Origin: a virus
Direction: 5' to 3' (one strand)
DNA: 25,111 nucleotides
IMG/VR virus record: IMGVR_UViG_3300031722_000155
Span: 1-25,111 of that record
This document shows positions 7,360 to 14,506 of the stretch, one piece after another. The notes beneath the pieces were generated by a model. That model saw nothing but the letters and a program-made list of their open reading frames with translations. It did not search any database and had not been told where the DNA came from. Every line of letters begins with the position of its first letter. Positions within the stretch are counted from its first letter, which is position 1. The position numbers and the translations under genes were made by a program.

Positions 7360-9179
7360 GGGAAATAATAGTTGATAACTTTGCAGGTGGTGGTGGGGCT
7401 AGCACTGGAATTGAAATCGCCACCGGCAGAAGTGTAGATATAGCAATTAATCATGACCCTGAGGCAATTAAAATGCACAAGGCTAATCATCCTAGTACAG
7501 AACATTATTGTGAAAGCGTGTGGGATGTAAATCCAATTCAAGCATGTAAAGGAAGACCAGTAGGTCTAGCATGGTTTAGTCCTGATTGTAAACATTTTTC
7601 TAAAGCAAAAGGTAGTAAACCAAAAGATAAATCAATTAGAGGTTTAGCGTGGGTAGCACTAAGATGGGCAGGAACTGTAAGACCAAGAGTTATTATGCTT
7701 GAGAATGTTGAAGAGTTTAAAACATGGGGACCATTGAATCGCAGACATAGACCAATTAAGTCTAAGCAAGGCGATACTTTCACAAAATTTATTAATCAAT
7801 TAAAAAGTCTAGGATATGATGTTGAGTTTAATGAGTTAGTAGCTGCCGATTACGGAGCTCCAACAAAAAGAAAAAGGTTCTTTATGGTTGCAAGATGTGA
7901 CGGAATGCCAATAGTTTGGCCAGAACATACCCATGCACCACTTGGAAGCAAAGAGTTAGAAAAAGGACTATTAAAACCATATGTGGGAGCTCATACTCAG
8001 ATTGATTTTAGTCTTCCTTGCCCAAGCATATTTGATACTGCAGGTGAAATTAAAGAAAAGTACGGAATGAGAGCAGTTAGACCGTTGGCAGACAATACCA
8101 TGAAGCGAATAGCAAAAGGATTACAAAAATTTGTAATTGAGAATGCAGAACCTTTTATTGTCCAGATAGGTCAAACAGGGTTTAGCAAGGATAGAAGTTA
8201 TTCTCTAAGAGAACCATTAACAACAATAGTTTCAAAAAATGAACACTGCCTTATTGAACCGTTTATTGTTCCGGTTGGTTACGGAGAAAGGCAAGGGCAA
8301 GAACCTAGAACACATGACGTTAAAGAGCCTCTTCCAACAGTTGTGTCAAGTGGTAAGCATTATGTTTGTGCACCTTCGCTTATTCAATATCATTCTGAAA
8401 CCACACAGGACGGCGTTAGAGGTCAAGAAATAGTAGAGCCATTACTTACTGTAGATGGGTCAAATAGATACGGTTTAGTAAGTGCTTTTATCTCAAAAAA
8501 CTATGCCGGAGAAAGCAGATCTATAGCAAGTGACATAAAAGAACCATTGCATACAATAACAGCTATAAATGGAATGTCGGAAGTTTCAGTTATTCTTGAA
8601 AAGGATGGGATTCCAAAGGAAGGTTTAAAAGAGTTCTTTGATAAGTATTATGGGAAGCCGATTTTTGGGGACAGAATAAAAAAAGATGAACCTATTTTGG
8701 AAACATCTCATATTATCCAAATGAACCACAATTCAACTGGCCAACATATGAAAGAGCCTATTAATACTATTGTTGCAGGCGACGGACACTTTGGAGAAGT
8801 TAGAGCCTTTTTAATTAAATATTATGGTGATTGCACAGGTCAGAAGATTGAAAACCCTCTTGATACAGTAACTACTCATGACAGATTTGGACTTGTAACA
8901 ATACAAGGTATTGACTATCAGATTGTAGATATTGGATTAAGAATGCTAGAACCAAAGGAACTCTATGGATGTCAGGGATTCCCAGATGATTATATTATTG
9001 ATAGGGATTATGAGGGTAAGAAGTATTCTCGCACAGAGCAGGTTAAAAGATGTGGCAATGCAGTACCTCCGCCTTTTGCAGCAGCTTTAGTTTTAGCTAA
9101 CTTAATTGAACTTTGCACAGGTAAAAGAATGCCAAACATGAGAATAGATGATAGTCAGGAGCAATTAAAATTTGCATAG
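7356..9179 (+). CDS. DNA (cytosine-5) methyltransferase, orphan
   Basis: The 607-residue enzyme has motif I DNFAGGGGASTG (residues 7-18), motif IV FSPDCKHFSKAKG with catalytic C78 (PDC in place of PPC), motif VI ENVEEF (116-121), motif VIII KRKRFF (171-176), and motifs IX/X with CQGFPDDY and RCGNAVPPPFAAAL. It transfers a methyl group from AdoMet to cytosine C5. The long target-recognition region (about residues 264-515) contains roughly six units of the pattern (F/L)I-x(15-25)-(K/R)EPL-x-T(I/V). No restriction endonuclease is adjacent, so protection of phage DNA is the likely job. It overlaps the Myb-like gene by 4 nt. Confidence 0.95.
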   Translation: MREIIVDNFAGGGGASTGIEIATGRSVDIAINHDPEAIKMHKANHPSTEHYCESVWDVNPIQACKGRPVGLAWFSPDCKHFSKAKGSKPKDKSIRGLAWVALRWAGTVRPRVIMLENVEEFKTWGPLNRRHRPIKSKQGDTFTKFINQLKSLGYDVEFNELVAADYGAPTKRKRFFMVARCDGMPIVWPEHTHAPLGSKELEKGLLKPYVGAHTQIDFSLPCPSIFDTAGEIKEKYGMRAVRPLADNTMKRIAKGLQKFVIENAEPFIVQIGQTGFSKDRSYSLREPLTTIVSKNEHCLIEPFIVPVGYGERQGQEPRTHDVKEPLPTVVSSGKHYVCAPSLIQYHSETTQDGVRGQEIVEPLLTVDGSNRYGLVSAFISKNYAGESRSIASDIKEPLHTITAINGMSEVSVILEKDGIPKEGLKEFFDKYYGKPIFGDRIKKDEPILETSHIIQMNHNSTGQHMKEPINTIVAGDGHFGEVRAFLIKYYGDCTGQKIENPLDTVTTHDRFGLVTIQGIDYQIVDIGLRMLEPKELYGCQGFPDDYIIDRDYEGKKYSRTEQVKRCGNAVPPPFAAALVLANLIELCTGKRMPNMRIDDSQEQLKFA

Positions 9180-9190
9180 GAGGGTAATTT

Positions 9191-9355
9191 ATGGGAATTG
9201 AAGAAAAGAAAGCCTTGCTTACTAGAAAATATTATGAGCATTCAAAAGCAGTAGGCAAGGAAAGAATAAAAATAATTGAAGAGATTACAAAACTTGAAAG
9301 CGAGATTTTGGCAGACAAGAAAAGGGGGTTACAGGATGAAACCGATACTATTTAA
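9191..9355 (+). CDS. 54-aa coiled-coil mini-protein
   Basis: A 54-codon frame begins at ATG 9191 after TAGGAGGGT and encodes a highly charged helix (MGIEEKKALLTRKYYE, then KIIEEITKLESEIL) with heptad-like spacing, consistent with a short coiled coil. It starts 11 nt after the methyltransferase and overlaps the next gene by 20 nt, which supports operon membership. No function recognised. Confidence 0.6.
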   Translation: MGIEEKKALLTRKYYEHSKAVGKERIKIIEEITKLESEILADKKRGLQDETDTI

Positions 9356-10004
9356 TCAAGAAATGGTCAAAGCAATACTTGATGGCAGAAAGACAGTAAC
9401 TAGAAGAATAGTGAAACCGCAACCTGATAATAAACATCAAAGTCCTCTTGGCTATGTAATGAGTGGAATTAGTCAAGAAAACGAAGGTTGCTTTGGGTGG
9501 GGGCTTGATGAATATGGCGGTACCATTCAACATGCAAGACCACCATATAAAGTTGGAGATATTCTTTATGTAAGGGAAACGTGGTGTCGTGGAACGGTTG
9601 CTGTGGGCGAACTTGAAGATGGCAGAGGTGAAGAATTTATATCTCAATGCGATGCTGAAAAAGACTATGTTATTCCAAAAGAATGGGCTATAAGAAACAA
9701 TATTGGGATTGAGGATATTTTATGGAAACCCTCGATACATATGCCAAAAGTAGCAGCTCGTATTTTCCTAAGAGTAAAAACTGTTAGAGCTGAAAGGCTT
9801 ATGGAAATGTCAATCCAAGACATGATTGATGAGGGGATTAACACAGAGGGAATAATTAGTAATCAGGGTCCAATTAATTATCAAGTTATAAATCGCTTTG
9901 AAGAACTTTGGAACTCGACAATTAAAAAAGAAGATTTTGATAATTATAGTTTGGGCGCAAATCCTTGGGTTTGGGTTATCGAATTTGAAAGGGTAAAGGT
10001 GTGA
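9336..10004 (+). CDS. ASCH-like phage protein (222 aa)
   Basis: The product begins MKPILFNQEMVKAILDGRKT followed by VTRR, a hallmark of a phage protein family with an ASCH/PUA-like fold. Further matches include GDILYVRETWC, a MPKVAARIFLRVK strand-turn, and a C-terminal NPWVWVIEFERV. ASCH domains are proposed RNA-binding modules; the phage members have no firm function. I chose ATG 9336 because AGGGGG precedes it; a longer start at 9276 overlaps the previous gene too far. The FEELWNS element before the C-terminus is typical of the family. Confidence 0.8.
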   Translation: MKPILFNQEMVKAILDGRKTVTRRIVKPQPDNKHQSPLGYVMSGISQENEGCFGWGLDEYGGTIQHARPPYKVGDILYVRETWCRGTVAVGELEDGRGEEFISQCDAEKDYVIPKEWAIRNNIGIEDILWKPSIHMPKVAARIFLRVKTVRAERLMEMSIQDMIDEGINTEGIISNQGPINYQVINRFEELWNSTIKKEDFDNYSLGANPWVWVIEFERVKV

Positions 10005-10005
10005 T

Positions 10006-10323
10006 ATGAACGAAATTAGGATAGCTTTAGAGAATATCGAAAGAGATTGTAAAAAATGTATTAGCAATTGCAAAATTCCACCATGCTGTCTTACCTGCTC
10101 TATGTATTGGGCGAAAGAAGCTTTAAAAAAACAACTATCTGAGAATGGTATTGGAGAAGGTCAAGTGACCGTTAAACTTCATAAGTGTGTGACATATTAT
10201 AGAAAGGAATTTGAATGGTTTAAGTGTGACAAATGTCTTTGCGATGCCATCTTAAATAATTTCACTTTCTGCCCTACGTGTGGCAAAAAAATCAACTGGG
10301 AAGGTGGCAAAATAGATGGATGA
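10006..10323 (+). CDS. Cys-rich zinc-binding protein (105 aa)
   Basis: A 105-residue protein with an N-terminal cysteine cluster (CKKC, CKIPPCCLTC) and a C-terminal zinc ribbon (CDKCLC... CPTCGKK). Eleven or more cysteines suggest two metal sites. It begins 1 nt after the ASCH-like gene (GTGTGATATG) and overlaps the next gene by 8 nt. Function is unknown; it is part of the zinc-ribbon set of this phage. Confidence 0.75.
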   Translation: MNEIRIALENIERDCKKCISNCKIPPCCLTCSMYWAKEALKKQLSENGIGEGQVTVKLHKCVTYYRKEFEWFKCDKCLCDAILNNFTFCPTCGKKINWEGGKIDG

Positions 10324-10543
10324 ATTAATGGAATTAATAAAGTGTTTACCTGATAAATTTGTAATGAAGGAAGAATTGATCAAGTGTGCTTGCAGGGTTA
10401 AGAATCGTCATGCTGAAGAAGTAAATCAGGTGCGTGAATTAAGCCAAAGGGATGTATTAGAATTTATGAGAAAAAATAAAGCATTAGAAAAAGTTGTAAA
10501 TGTTTTAGCTGAACGTATTATGGAAAACGAAAATAGGGGTTAA
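10316..10543 (+). CDS. hypothetical phage protein (75 aa)
   Basis: A 75-residue mostly helical protein (MDELMELIKCLPDKF, then ELSQRDVLEFMRKNKALEKV) overlaps the previous gene by 8 nt, with AAGGTGG as ribosome site inside it. The last helix may form a coiled coil. No domain recognised. Coupling and phage-like arrangement support it. Confidence 0.65.
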   Translation: MDELMELIKCLPDKFVMKEELIKCACRVKNRHAEEVNQVRELSQRDVLEFMRKNKALEKVVNVLAERIMENENRG

Positions 10544-10571
10544 TCAAGCAAAAAGTTTGGAGGGAATTAAC

Positions 10572-10937
10572 ATGGAATCAGACAAAAGAAAAGTAAGATG
10601 TAAAAATATTTCTTGTGAAGAAAATGTAGAAGGCAATTGTATTTCATATACAGTGCAGATTGACGAAAGTGGTATCTGCGAAAAACAAGCCATGCCACCA
10701 ATTACGGTTAGGATAGGGTTGGATATTTCTAACGATAAGCCTAGAAAAATCGCTTGTAGAAGTAAAAACGATGAGGGAATGATGGCAAGTAGTGAAAATC
10801 ATTATATGTTAGAAATTGGAAAGATTTATAATCTTCAACTTCTTGAAGTGCATAGCTGGTATACGCTTGTGTATCTAGAAGAGTTTCCGGGTATATCATT
10901 TAATAGCGTTGTTTTTAACGACTTAGCCATAGGATAA
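10572..10937 (+). CDS. hypothetical phage protein with N-terminal Cys motif (121 aa)
   Basis: ATG 10572 follows TTTGGAGGGAATT; an in-frame TTG at 10557 lies inside that site and is rejected. The N-terminal third has spaced cysteines (CKNISCEENVEGNC, then GICEKQ), a possible metal or disulfide knot. The C-terminal part is beta-rich (YMLEIGKIYNLQLLEV, WYTLVYLEEF, SVVFNDLAIG), resembling a small SH3-like barrel. No family is certain. Confidence 0.65.
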   Translation: MESDKRKVRCKNISCEENVEGNCISYTVQIDESGICEKQAMPPITVRIGLDISNDKPRKIACRSKNDEGMMASSENHYMLEIGKIYNLQLLEVHSWYTLVYLEEFPGISFNSVVFNDLAIG

Positions 10938-10969
10938 ACAAAAAACTTAGAAAAGGGAGAGAACAATTT

Positions 10970-11266
10970 ATGCAGACAAGAACAATTTACAAATATCAAC
11001 TTAAAACAACGGATAGACAAACTATAAGCGTTCCAATACTCATATCAACCACTAATTTTAAAAAGCAAGTTTTGAAAGTTGATGTACAAAAAGGTGAGCC
11101 TTGTATTTGGTGCCTAGTTGATACTGAGAGAGAAAGCAGAGAAGTAAAAATTCGTATTGTCGGAACTGGACATCCAATGCCGGACTTATATCAAGAAGAC
11201 TATTTAGGTAGTTATATGCTGCAGGAAGAAAGTTTAGTGTTTCACGTTTTTTTAGAAGACTATTAA
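10970..11266 (+). CDS. DUF7352-like phage protein (98 aa)
   Basis: The 98-residue beta-rich protein has the order KYQLKTTDRQTISVP, then VLKVDVQKGEPCIWCLVD, then a GTGHPMPD loop, and a C-terminal LVFHVFLE. This matches a small phage family usually annotated DUF7352, of unknown function. The ribosome site AAAGGGAGAG precedes ATG 10970. Family assignment is from memory of the pattern and should be treated as probable. Confidence 0.65.
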   Translation: MQTRTIYKYQLKTTDRQTISVPILISTTNFKKQVLKVDVQKGEPCIWCLVDTERESREVKIRIVGTGHPMPDLYQEDYLGSYMLQEESLVFHVFLEDY

Positions 11267-11279
11267 AAATTATAATTAA

Positions 11280-11430
11280 ATATTTGGGTATGCGTGTTTA
11301 ATGCGTCGGTTGTTGGTGGTCACGTAAGGGCAGATTAATTTACAATAATTCCGATAGTAAACCATTGGTTCTGTTATGTGGGTAGCTGAAATGTCCACAA
11401 AAGACGCTATTTAATTATATTAAATTAAAA
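11280..11430 (+). ncRNA. candidate structured RNA/leader upstream of alpha-CTD gene
   Basis: The 182-nt interval 11267-11448 has no convincing frame and is less AT-rich than other gaps. GCGTC (11303-11307) can pair with GACGC (11403-11407), enclosing about 95 nt that contain GTGG/CCAC (11378-11381 with 11395-11398) and a G/T-rich run near 11308-11325. The multi-branched pairing suggests a leader or small RNA. The evidence is pairing only. Confidence 0.3.
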
Positions 11431-11448
11431 TTTAGGAGGTAAACACCT

Positions 11449-11637
11449 ATGTTAATAGAAGAATTAAAACTATCAACAAGAACAACGGACGCATTGAGAA
11501 ATAATAAGGTGTATTCAACAGAAGATTTAGCAAAACTAACGCAAGAAGATGTCATTCATTTTCGTAAATTTGGAAGAATGTCATTATTAGAATTGCTTGA
11601 AAAAATGAAAGAAATAAATGTATCATTTAGTGATTAA
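11449..11637 (+). CDS. stand-alone RNA polymerase alpha C-terminal-domain-like protein
   Basis: The 62-residue product aligns along its length with the C-terminal domain of bacterial RNA polymerase alpha: IEELKLSTRT at the start matches the IEEL-L-xR helix, KVYSTEDLAKLT matches the second helix, and FGRMSLLEL matches the GKKSLxEI helix-hairpin-helix. Of the residues that bind UP-element DNA in E. coli, R265, G296 and S299 have counterparts (R11, G42, S45); N268 is D14 and K298 is M44. It lacks the alpha N-terminal domain, so it cannot assemble polymerase by itself. A strong AGGAGGT site precedes ATG 11449, and AGGT/ACCT (11437-11448) could partly pair over it. Confidence 0.85.
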   Translation: MLIEELKLSTRTTDALRNNKVYSTEDLAKLTQEDVIHFRKFGRMSLLELLEKMKEINVSFSD

Positions 11638-11660
11638 ACTAAAAGTTAGGAGAGAGAAAG

Positions 11661-12026
11661 ATGAATAAAATATATTGTTATGGTTGGGATGAAGAAACCT
11701 TTTATGGAAAATTTGATACAGAACTTGAAGCAATAGAAGAGGCAAGGGGAGAACGCCCAGAGGCAGAAGAGGTCTACATAGGAACTTGTACAGAGCCTAC
11801 ACTTAGATGGTCGGCTGGAGAGGAATATATTATTGATTCAATTTTAAATAATCTAAGCGAAGATGTCGGAGAGGCTGCTGAAAACTTTGAAATCGAATTA
11901 GGCGATGAAAAAGAATTAGAACGAATGATTAATGAAACCGTAGAAACGTGGATTGAACAAAATGAAATTAAGCCATCATGTTATGCAGTTCTTGATGCGC
12001 ATGTAGTTGAGTTAAAAAAGGTTTAG
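11661..12026 (+). CDS. acidic hypothetical phage protein (121 aa)
   Basis: A 121-residue, strongly acidic protein. The N-terminus is a short beta hairpin (KIYCYGWDEETFYGKF) followed by helical EALEEARGERPEAEEVYIG-type sequence; the middle is Glu-rich (GEAAENFEIELGDEKELERM). This pattern occurs in small phage proteins of unknown role and is consistent with DNA mimicry, but that is speculation. GGAGAGAG precedes ATG 11661. Confidence 0.7.
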   Translation: MNKIYCYGWDEETFYGKFDTELEAIEEARGERPEAEEVYIGTCTEPTLRWSAGEEYIIDSILNNLSEDVGEAAENFEIELGDEKELERMINETVETWIEQNEIKPSCYAVLDAHVVELKKV

Positions 12027-12037
12027 GAGTGTGAGCC

Positions 12038-12262
12038 ATGAAACAATATTGTAGATACTGTACTAGCTTAGTCGTTGGAGACGTAAATTACTGTACGACA
12101 AAGAAAAAAACACTATCAGAGGGTTATTGTAAGGTAGTAAATACATGTGAAGATTTCGACCTAAATCCAATAGATGCCTTTGGAGAAAACCCCAAACTAT
12201 ATGCACCAAGAGTAAAGAAAATAGAACAGGAAGACAACCAAATCAAGCTAGATTTGAGTTAG
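12038..12262 (+). CDS. Cys-rich small protein (74 aa)
   Basis: A 74-residue protein with CRYCTSL, a cysteine in YCTTK, and YCKVVNTCEDF: six cysteines in the first 40 residues, suggesting one zinc site or cluster. The C-terminus is charged (VKKIEQEDNQIKLDLS). It starts 11 nt after the previous stop behind AGGAGTGTGAG, and the same AGGAGTGTGA site recurs before the following gene. Function unknown. Confidence 0.7.
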   Translation: MKQYCRYCTSLVVGDVNYCTTKKKTLSEGYCKVVNTCEDFDLNPIDAFGENPKLYAPRVKKIEQEDNQIKLDLS

Positions 12263-12272
12263 GAGTGTGAAT

Positions 12273-12551
12273 ATGAGTAATGAGGAAGCACTACAACGCT
12301 TTAAGCTTTTTAGTGAGGCATTTGAAATGTCAGGACTCCCAACAGGAGCGAGTGAAGTTGCTATAAAATCTATTGAAAAGCAGATACCACTACCTTCACT
12401 TAAAGATTCTTGTCCTGAAAGAACTTTACACAAATGTCCTGGATGTAAAAAATATATATTTGTCACAGAATACGCAGATGGAGCATTATGTGGTGGTAGA
12501 AAATCAAAATACTGTCCTGAATGTGGTCAGGCAATGGAATGGGAAAAGTAA
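12273..12551 (+). CDS. zinc-ribbon protein with MSNEEA domain, copy 2
   Basis: The 92-residue protein starts MSNEEALQRFKLFSEAFEM and shares PTGASEVAIKSIEKQI with the gene at 6029; the C-terminal zinc ribbon is CPGCKKY... CPECG. ATG 12273 is correctly spaced from AGGAG at 12261; an in-frame GTG at 12267 is too close. It is the last gene of the rightward run before a leftward repressor gene. Function unknown. Confidence 0.8.
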   Translation: MSNEEALQRFKLFSEAFEMSGLPTGASEVAIKSIEKQIPLPSLKDSCPERTLHKCPGCKKYIFVTEYADGALCGGRKSKYCPECGQAMEWEK

Positions 12552-12563
12552 GTTAAACCAAAA

Positions 12564-12588
12564 TTAAAAAGAGCCACATAGGTGGCTC
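12564..12588 (-). terminator. intrinsic terminator of the leftward XRE gene
   Basis: GAGCCAC-ATAG-GTGGCTC (12571-12588) is a perfect 7-bp stem with a 4-nt loop. On the minus strand it is followed by TTTTT at 12570-12566, so it terminates leftward transcription 12 nt after the repressor stop. On the + strand only a weak T content follows, so any bidirectional action would be partial. Confidence 0.85.
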
Positions 12589-12599
12589 ATATAGAAAAG

Positions 12600-12848
12600 T
12601 TATTCTTCATATTTACAAACAAAACTTAATGGATCAATTTCTAGCATGGAACAGATTGAAAGTACTGATCTTGCAGAAGCCTGTAAAAGAAACTTCTCGC
12701 CAGACTCAAAACGAATATATTGGCGAGTACTAATTTTTGAATAGTCAGCAACTTGTTGTTGTGTAAAACCTTTTGCAATTCTTTGTTTTTTTAAAGCGAT
12801 AAAGGCTGGAACAATTTCAATATAATCATCATAGTTAATGTTAGACAT
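12600..12848 (-). CDS. XRE-family HTH transcriptional regulator
   Basis: An 82-residue leftward protein with a lambda-Cro/cI-type helix-turn-helix: LKKQRIAKGFTQQQVADYSK (residues about 19-38) followed by ISTRQYIRFESGEK. No C-terminal protease or oligomerisation domain is present, so it is Cro-like in size. The start at 12848 has GAGAGGAG just upstream on the minus strand. It is divergent from the gene at 12987 and has a private promoter and terminator. Operator-like GACAT/GTGTC half-sites fill its promoter spacer, so autorepression is likely. Confidence 0.88.
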   Translation of the reverse strand: MSNINYDDYIEIVPAFIALKKQRIAKGFTQQQVADYSKISTRQYIRFESGEKFLLQASARSVLSICSMLEIDPLSFVCKYEE

Positions 12849-12860
12849 ATAATTCTCCTC

Positions 12861-12920
12861 TCATGTGACACACACGACATGTTACAAATTAATAATACGA
12901 CATCAGTGTCATGTTGTCAA
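12861..12920 (-). promoter_or_regulatory. XRE gene promoter with embedded operators
   Basis: Read on the minus strand, TTGACA (12920-12915), a 17-nt spacer, and TATTAT (12897-12892) form a near-consensus sigma-70/A promoter for the XRE gene. The spacer carries GACATCAGTGTC (12899-12910), a 10/12 palindrome. A related element, CATGTGACACACACGACATG (12862-12880 region), lies near the transcription start. This layout fits autorepression. Confidence 0.75.
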
Positions 12921-12986
12921 GGGGGAATTTAGATAGGGAACTCATAGTTAAATCAAAATTTAGAAAAGAAAAAGGAGAAAAAAGTT

Positions 12987-13748
12987 ATGACATTAGAAGA
13001 AAATATAAGTGGAATTATTGCAAAGAAGTTAGAGGATGGGACTATAGAAAAAATCGTTGAAGAAAAATTCACTACAGCAATTGATTCAGCAATAGGAGAT
13101 ATATTCCGTTATGGAGATGGCTCACAAGCAATAAAAGAAAAATTAAAAGAGGTTATGATTCCTGTAATTGAGCAGCATAATTTTAACAACTATGCATTAA
13201 AGTTAGATGCCGTACTTACAAATATTATTAATCAAACCTCTTTAGTTGATAACAAAAACATATTAGAAAGTTTTAAAGAGTTAATGATTGAGCCTAAGGT
13301 AAAAGAAATAAATTTATCTGAAATATTTGAAGCCTATAAAAAATATGTTGCTGCAAATGTTGATGTAGATGGGTTAGAAGCAAACCAAGAAGATGGCGAG
13401 CCATACTATGATTTTGTAGATGTTGTTGTCGGTGTTGAGTATGACAACAAAAGATATTTTACATCAAGTTTTGAGAATGCAAAAATAATGTTTTCGTGCG
13501 GACACGATGAAGATGAAAAACTTGACTATACAATTGATGTATATAGAAAAAAAGACTCAAACGACAATTGGAGCTTACTTAGCACAGGCTTAATTGAAAG
13601 CATTAATATTAATTCTCTAAAAAACTTGTCAGAGTTTGAAATATTACTATTAAAATTATGCAGATCATTTTCAAAAGTAAACATTGATATTGAAGATGAA
13701 TCCGATGAAATCGAGCCAGATGCAAAGCCAGAGTGGGACTTGCGTTAA
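12987..13748 (+). CDS. hypothetical phage protein (253 aa)
   Basis: A 253-residue acidic protein; the N-terminal half is helical (EENISGIIAKKLEDGTIEK, then long helices), and the C-terminal half is beta-rich (YYDFVDVVVGVEYDNKRYF) ending in an acidic tail (IEDESDEIEPDAKP). No domain is recognised. AAAAGGAG precedes ATG 12987. The long leader to the divergent repressor suggests it is the first gene of the second rightward transcript. Confidence 0.75.
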   Translation: MTLEENISGIIAKKLEDGTIEKIVEEKFTTAIDSAIGDIFRYGDGSQAIKEKLKEVMIPVIEQHNFNNYALKLDAVLTNIINQTSLVDNKNILESFKELMIEPKVKEINLSEIFEAYKKYVAANVDVDGLEANQEDGEPYYDFVDVVVGVEYDNKRYFTSSFENAKIMFSCGHDEDEKLDYTIDVYRKKDSNDNWSLLSTGLIESININSLKNLSEFEILLLKLCRSFSKVNIDIEDESDEIEPDAKPEWDLR

Positions 13749-13826
13749 ATCAAAGTTTTGGTTGCGTATTTAAAAAGCAACTAGAAACAGTTGCAAATTT
13801 AGATTATAGAAAGTAGGTAGGATTTT

Positions 13827-14144
13827 ATGGCGTTAGCTCAAGAAGATAAAACCAGATTATATGACCAACTTGTAAAGTTGGGGGATATGATGGGAGATAG
13901 CTTACACCTAGAGCCGGATGGAAAATGGATTTCAAGGGAATATAGACAGGTATTAAAACAGTTAGGTCTTACTCCGAAAATAAGTACAGACGTTATTGAT
14001 AAGTTTATGAATGAGAGAATATTGGTTGTTAAATGCTCATGTGGTAAAGACTTAAAGCAAGTAAGAAAAGGTTCTTTTGTCGCAAAATGCACCGTTTGTG
14101 AAAGCAGGTATCGTCTTGGTAAAAAAGCTAAACAATTAAGTTGA
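13827..14144 (+). CDS. phage protein with C-terminal zinc ribbon (105 aa)
   Basis: A 105-residue basic protein with a helical N-terminal two thirds (TRLYDQLVKLGDMM..., EYRQVLKQLGLTP) and a C-terminal ribbon CSCGKDLKQVRKGSF then CTVCESRYRLGKK. That ribbon resembles those ending SprT-like or nucleic-acid-binding phage proteins. A GTAGGTAGGATTTT site precedes ATG 13827. It is the last gene before the inverted-repeat islet at 14162-14440. Confidence 0.7.
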   Translation: MALAQEDKTRLYDQLVKLGDMMGDSLHLEPDGKWISREYRQVLKQLGLTPKISTDVIDKFMNERILVVKCSCGKDLKQVRKGSFVAKCTVCESRYRLGKKAKQLS

Positions 14145-14161
14145 ATCAAATTTTAAAATGA

Positions 14162-14440
14162 TGTGGACCCTCAAGAAAATGATGATTATCGTTTTGGCAA
14201 AGACCTATAGTAAGCGTCAACATGTTCCCAAGTTCCTAGACGAAATCTATCGTACTCCCTGACAAAAACTGGAGTAGCAAATGTCCATGTGTTACTCATT
14301 GTATTCCTCTTTTCACACGTGCTAAACTTTCTGCAACTATGTACGTCCGTTAGGACCTGTATAAATAAATATATTTTTTGGATAACAATGATTTTATAAA
14401 TTAATAACAATTTTTGAGGTTTACAATCTTTTGGGTCCAC
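14162..14440. repeat. 279-bp islet bounded by 8-bp inverted repeat GTGGACCC
   Basis: GTGGACCC (14162-14169) and its exact complement GGGTCCAC (14433-14440) bound an AT-rich segment whose only credible gene runs leftward against the surrounding operon. No flanking target-site duplication is visible and no transposase is present. It may be a tiny mobile unit, a non-autonomous element, or a long-range hairpin. Confidence 0.45.
14186..14299 (-). CDS. 37-aa leftward mini-protein inside the islet
   Basis: A 37-codon minus-strand frame starts at 14299 behind AAAAGAGGAA and encodes MSNTWTFATPVFVREYDR through YYRSLPKR. The motif V-R-x-Y-x-R ... V-x-x-YYRS-x-P resembles small conserved peptides I have seen in Firmicute mobile DNA, function unknown. 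A longer frame to 14440 has no ribosome site and reads through the inverted repeat, so I reject it. It is opposite in direction to its neighbours. Confidence 0.5.
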   Translation of the reverse strand: MSNTWTFATPVFVREYDRFRLGTWEHVDAYYRSLPKR

Positions 14441-14506
14441 GGTTTCATTATATTAAACATTAACAGAGATTTCAATGATAAGTTGAATTTTGAGAGGAGC
14501 AGATAT

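Noticed and set aside
8239-8433. 64-aa frame inside the methyltransferase
   Set aside because: Out-of-frame shadow without a ribosome site.
14186-14440. Long 84-aa version of the leftward islet gene
   Set aside because: It lacks a ribosome site at its start and reads through the inverted repeat; the internal start at 14299 has a good site.
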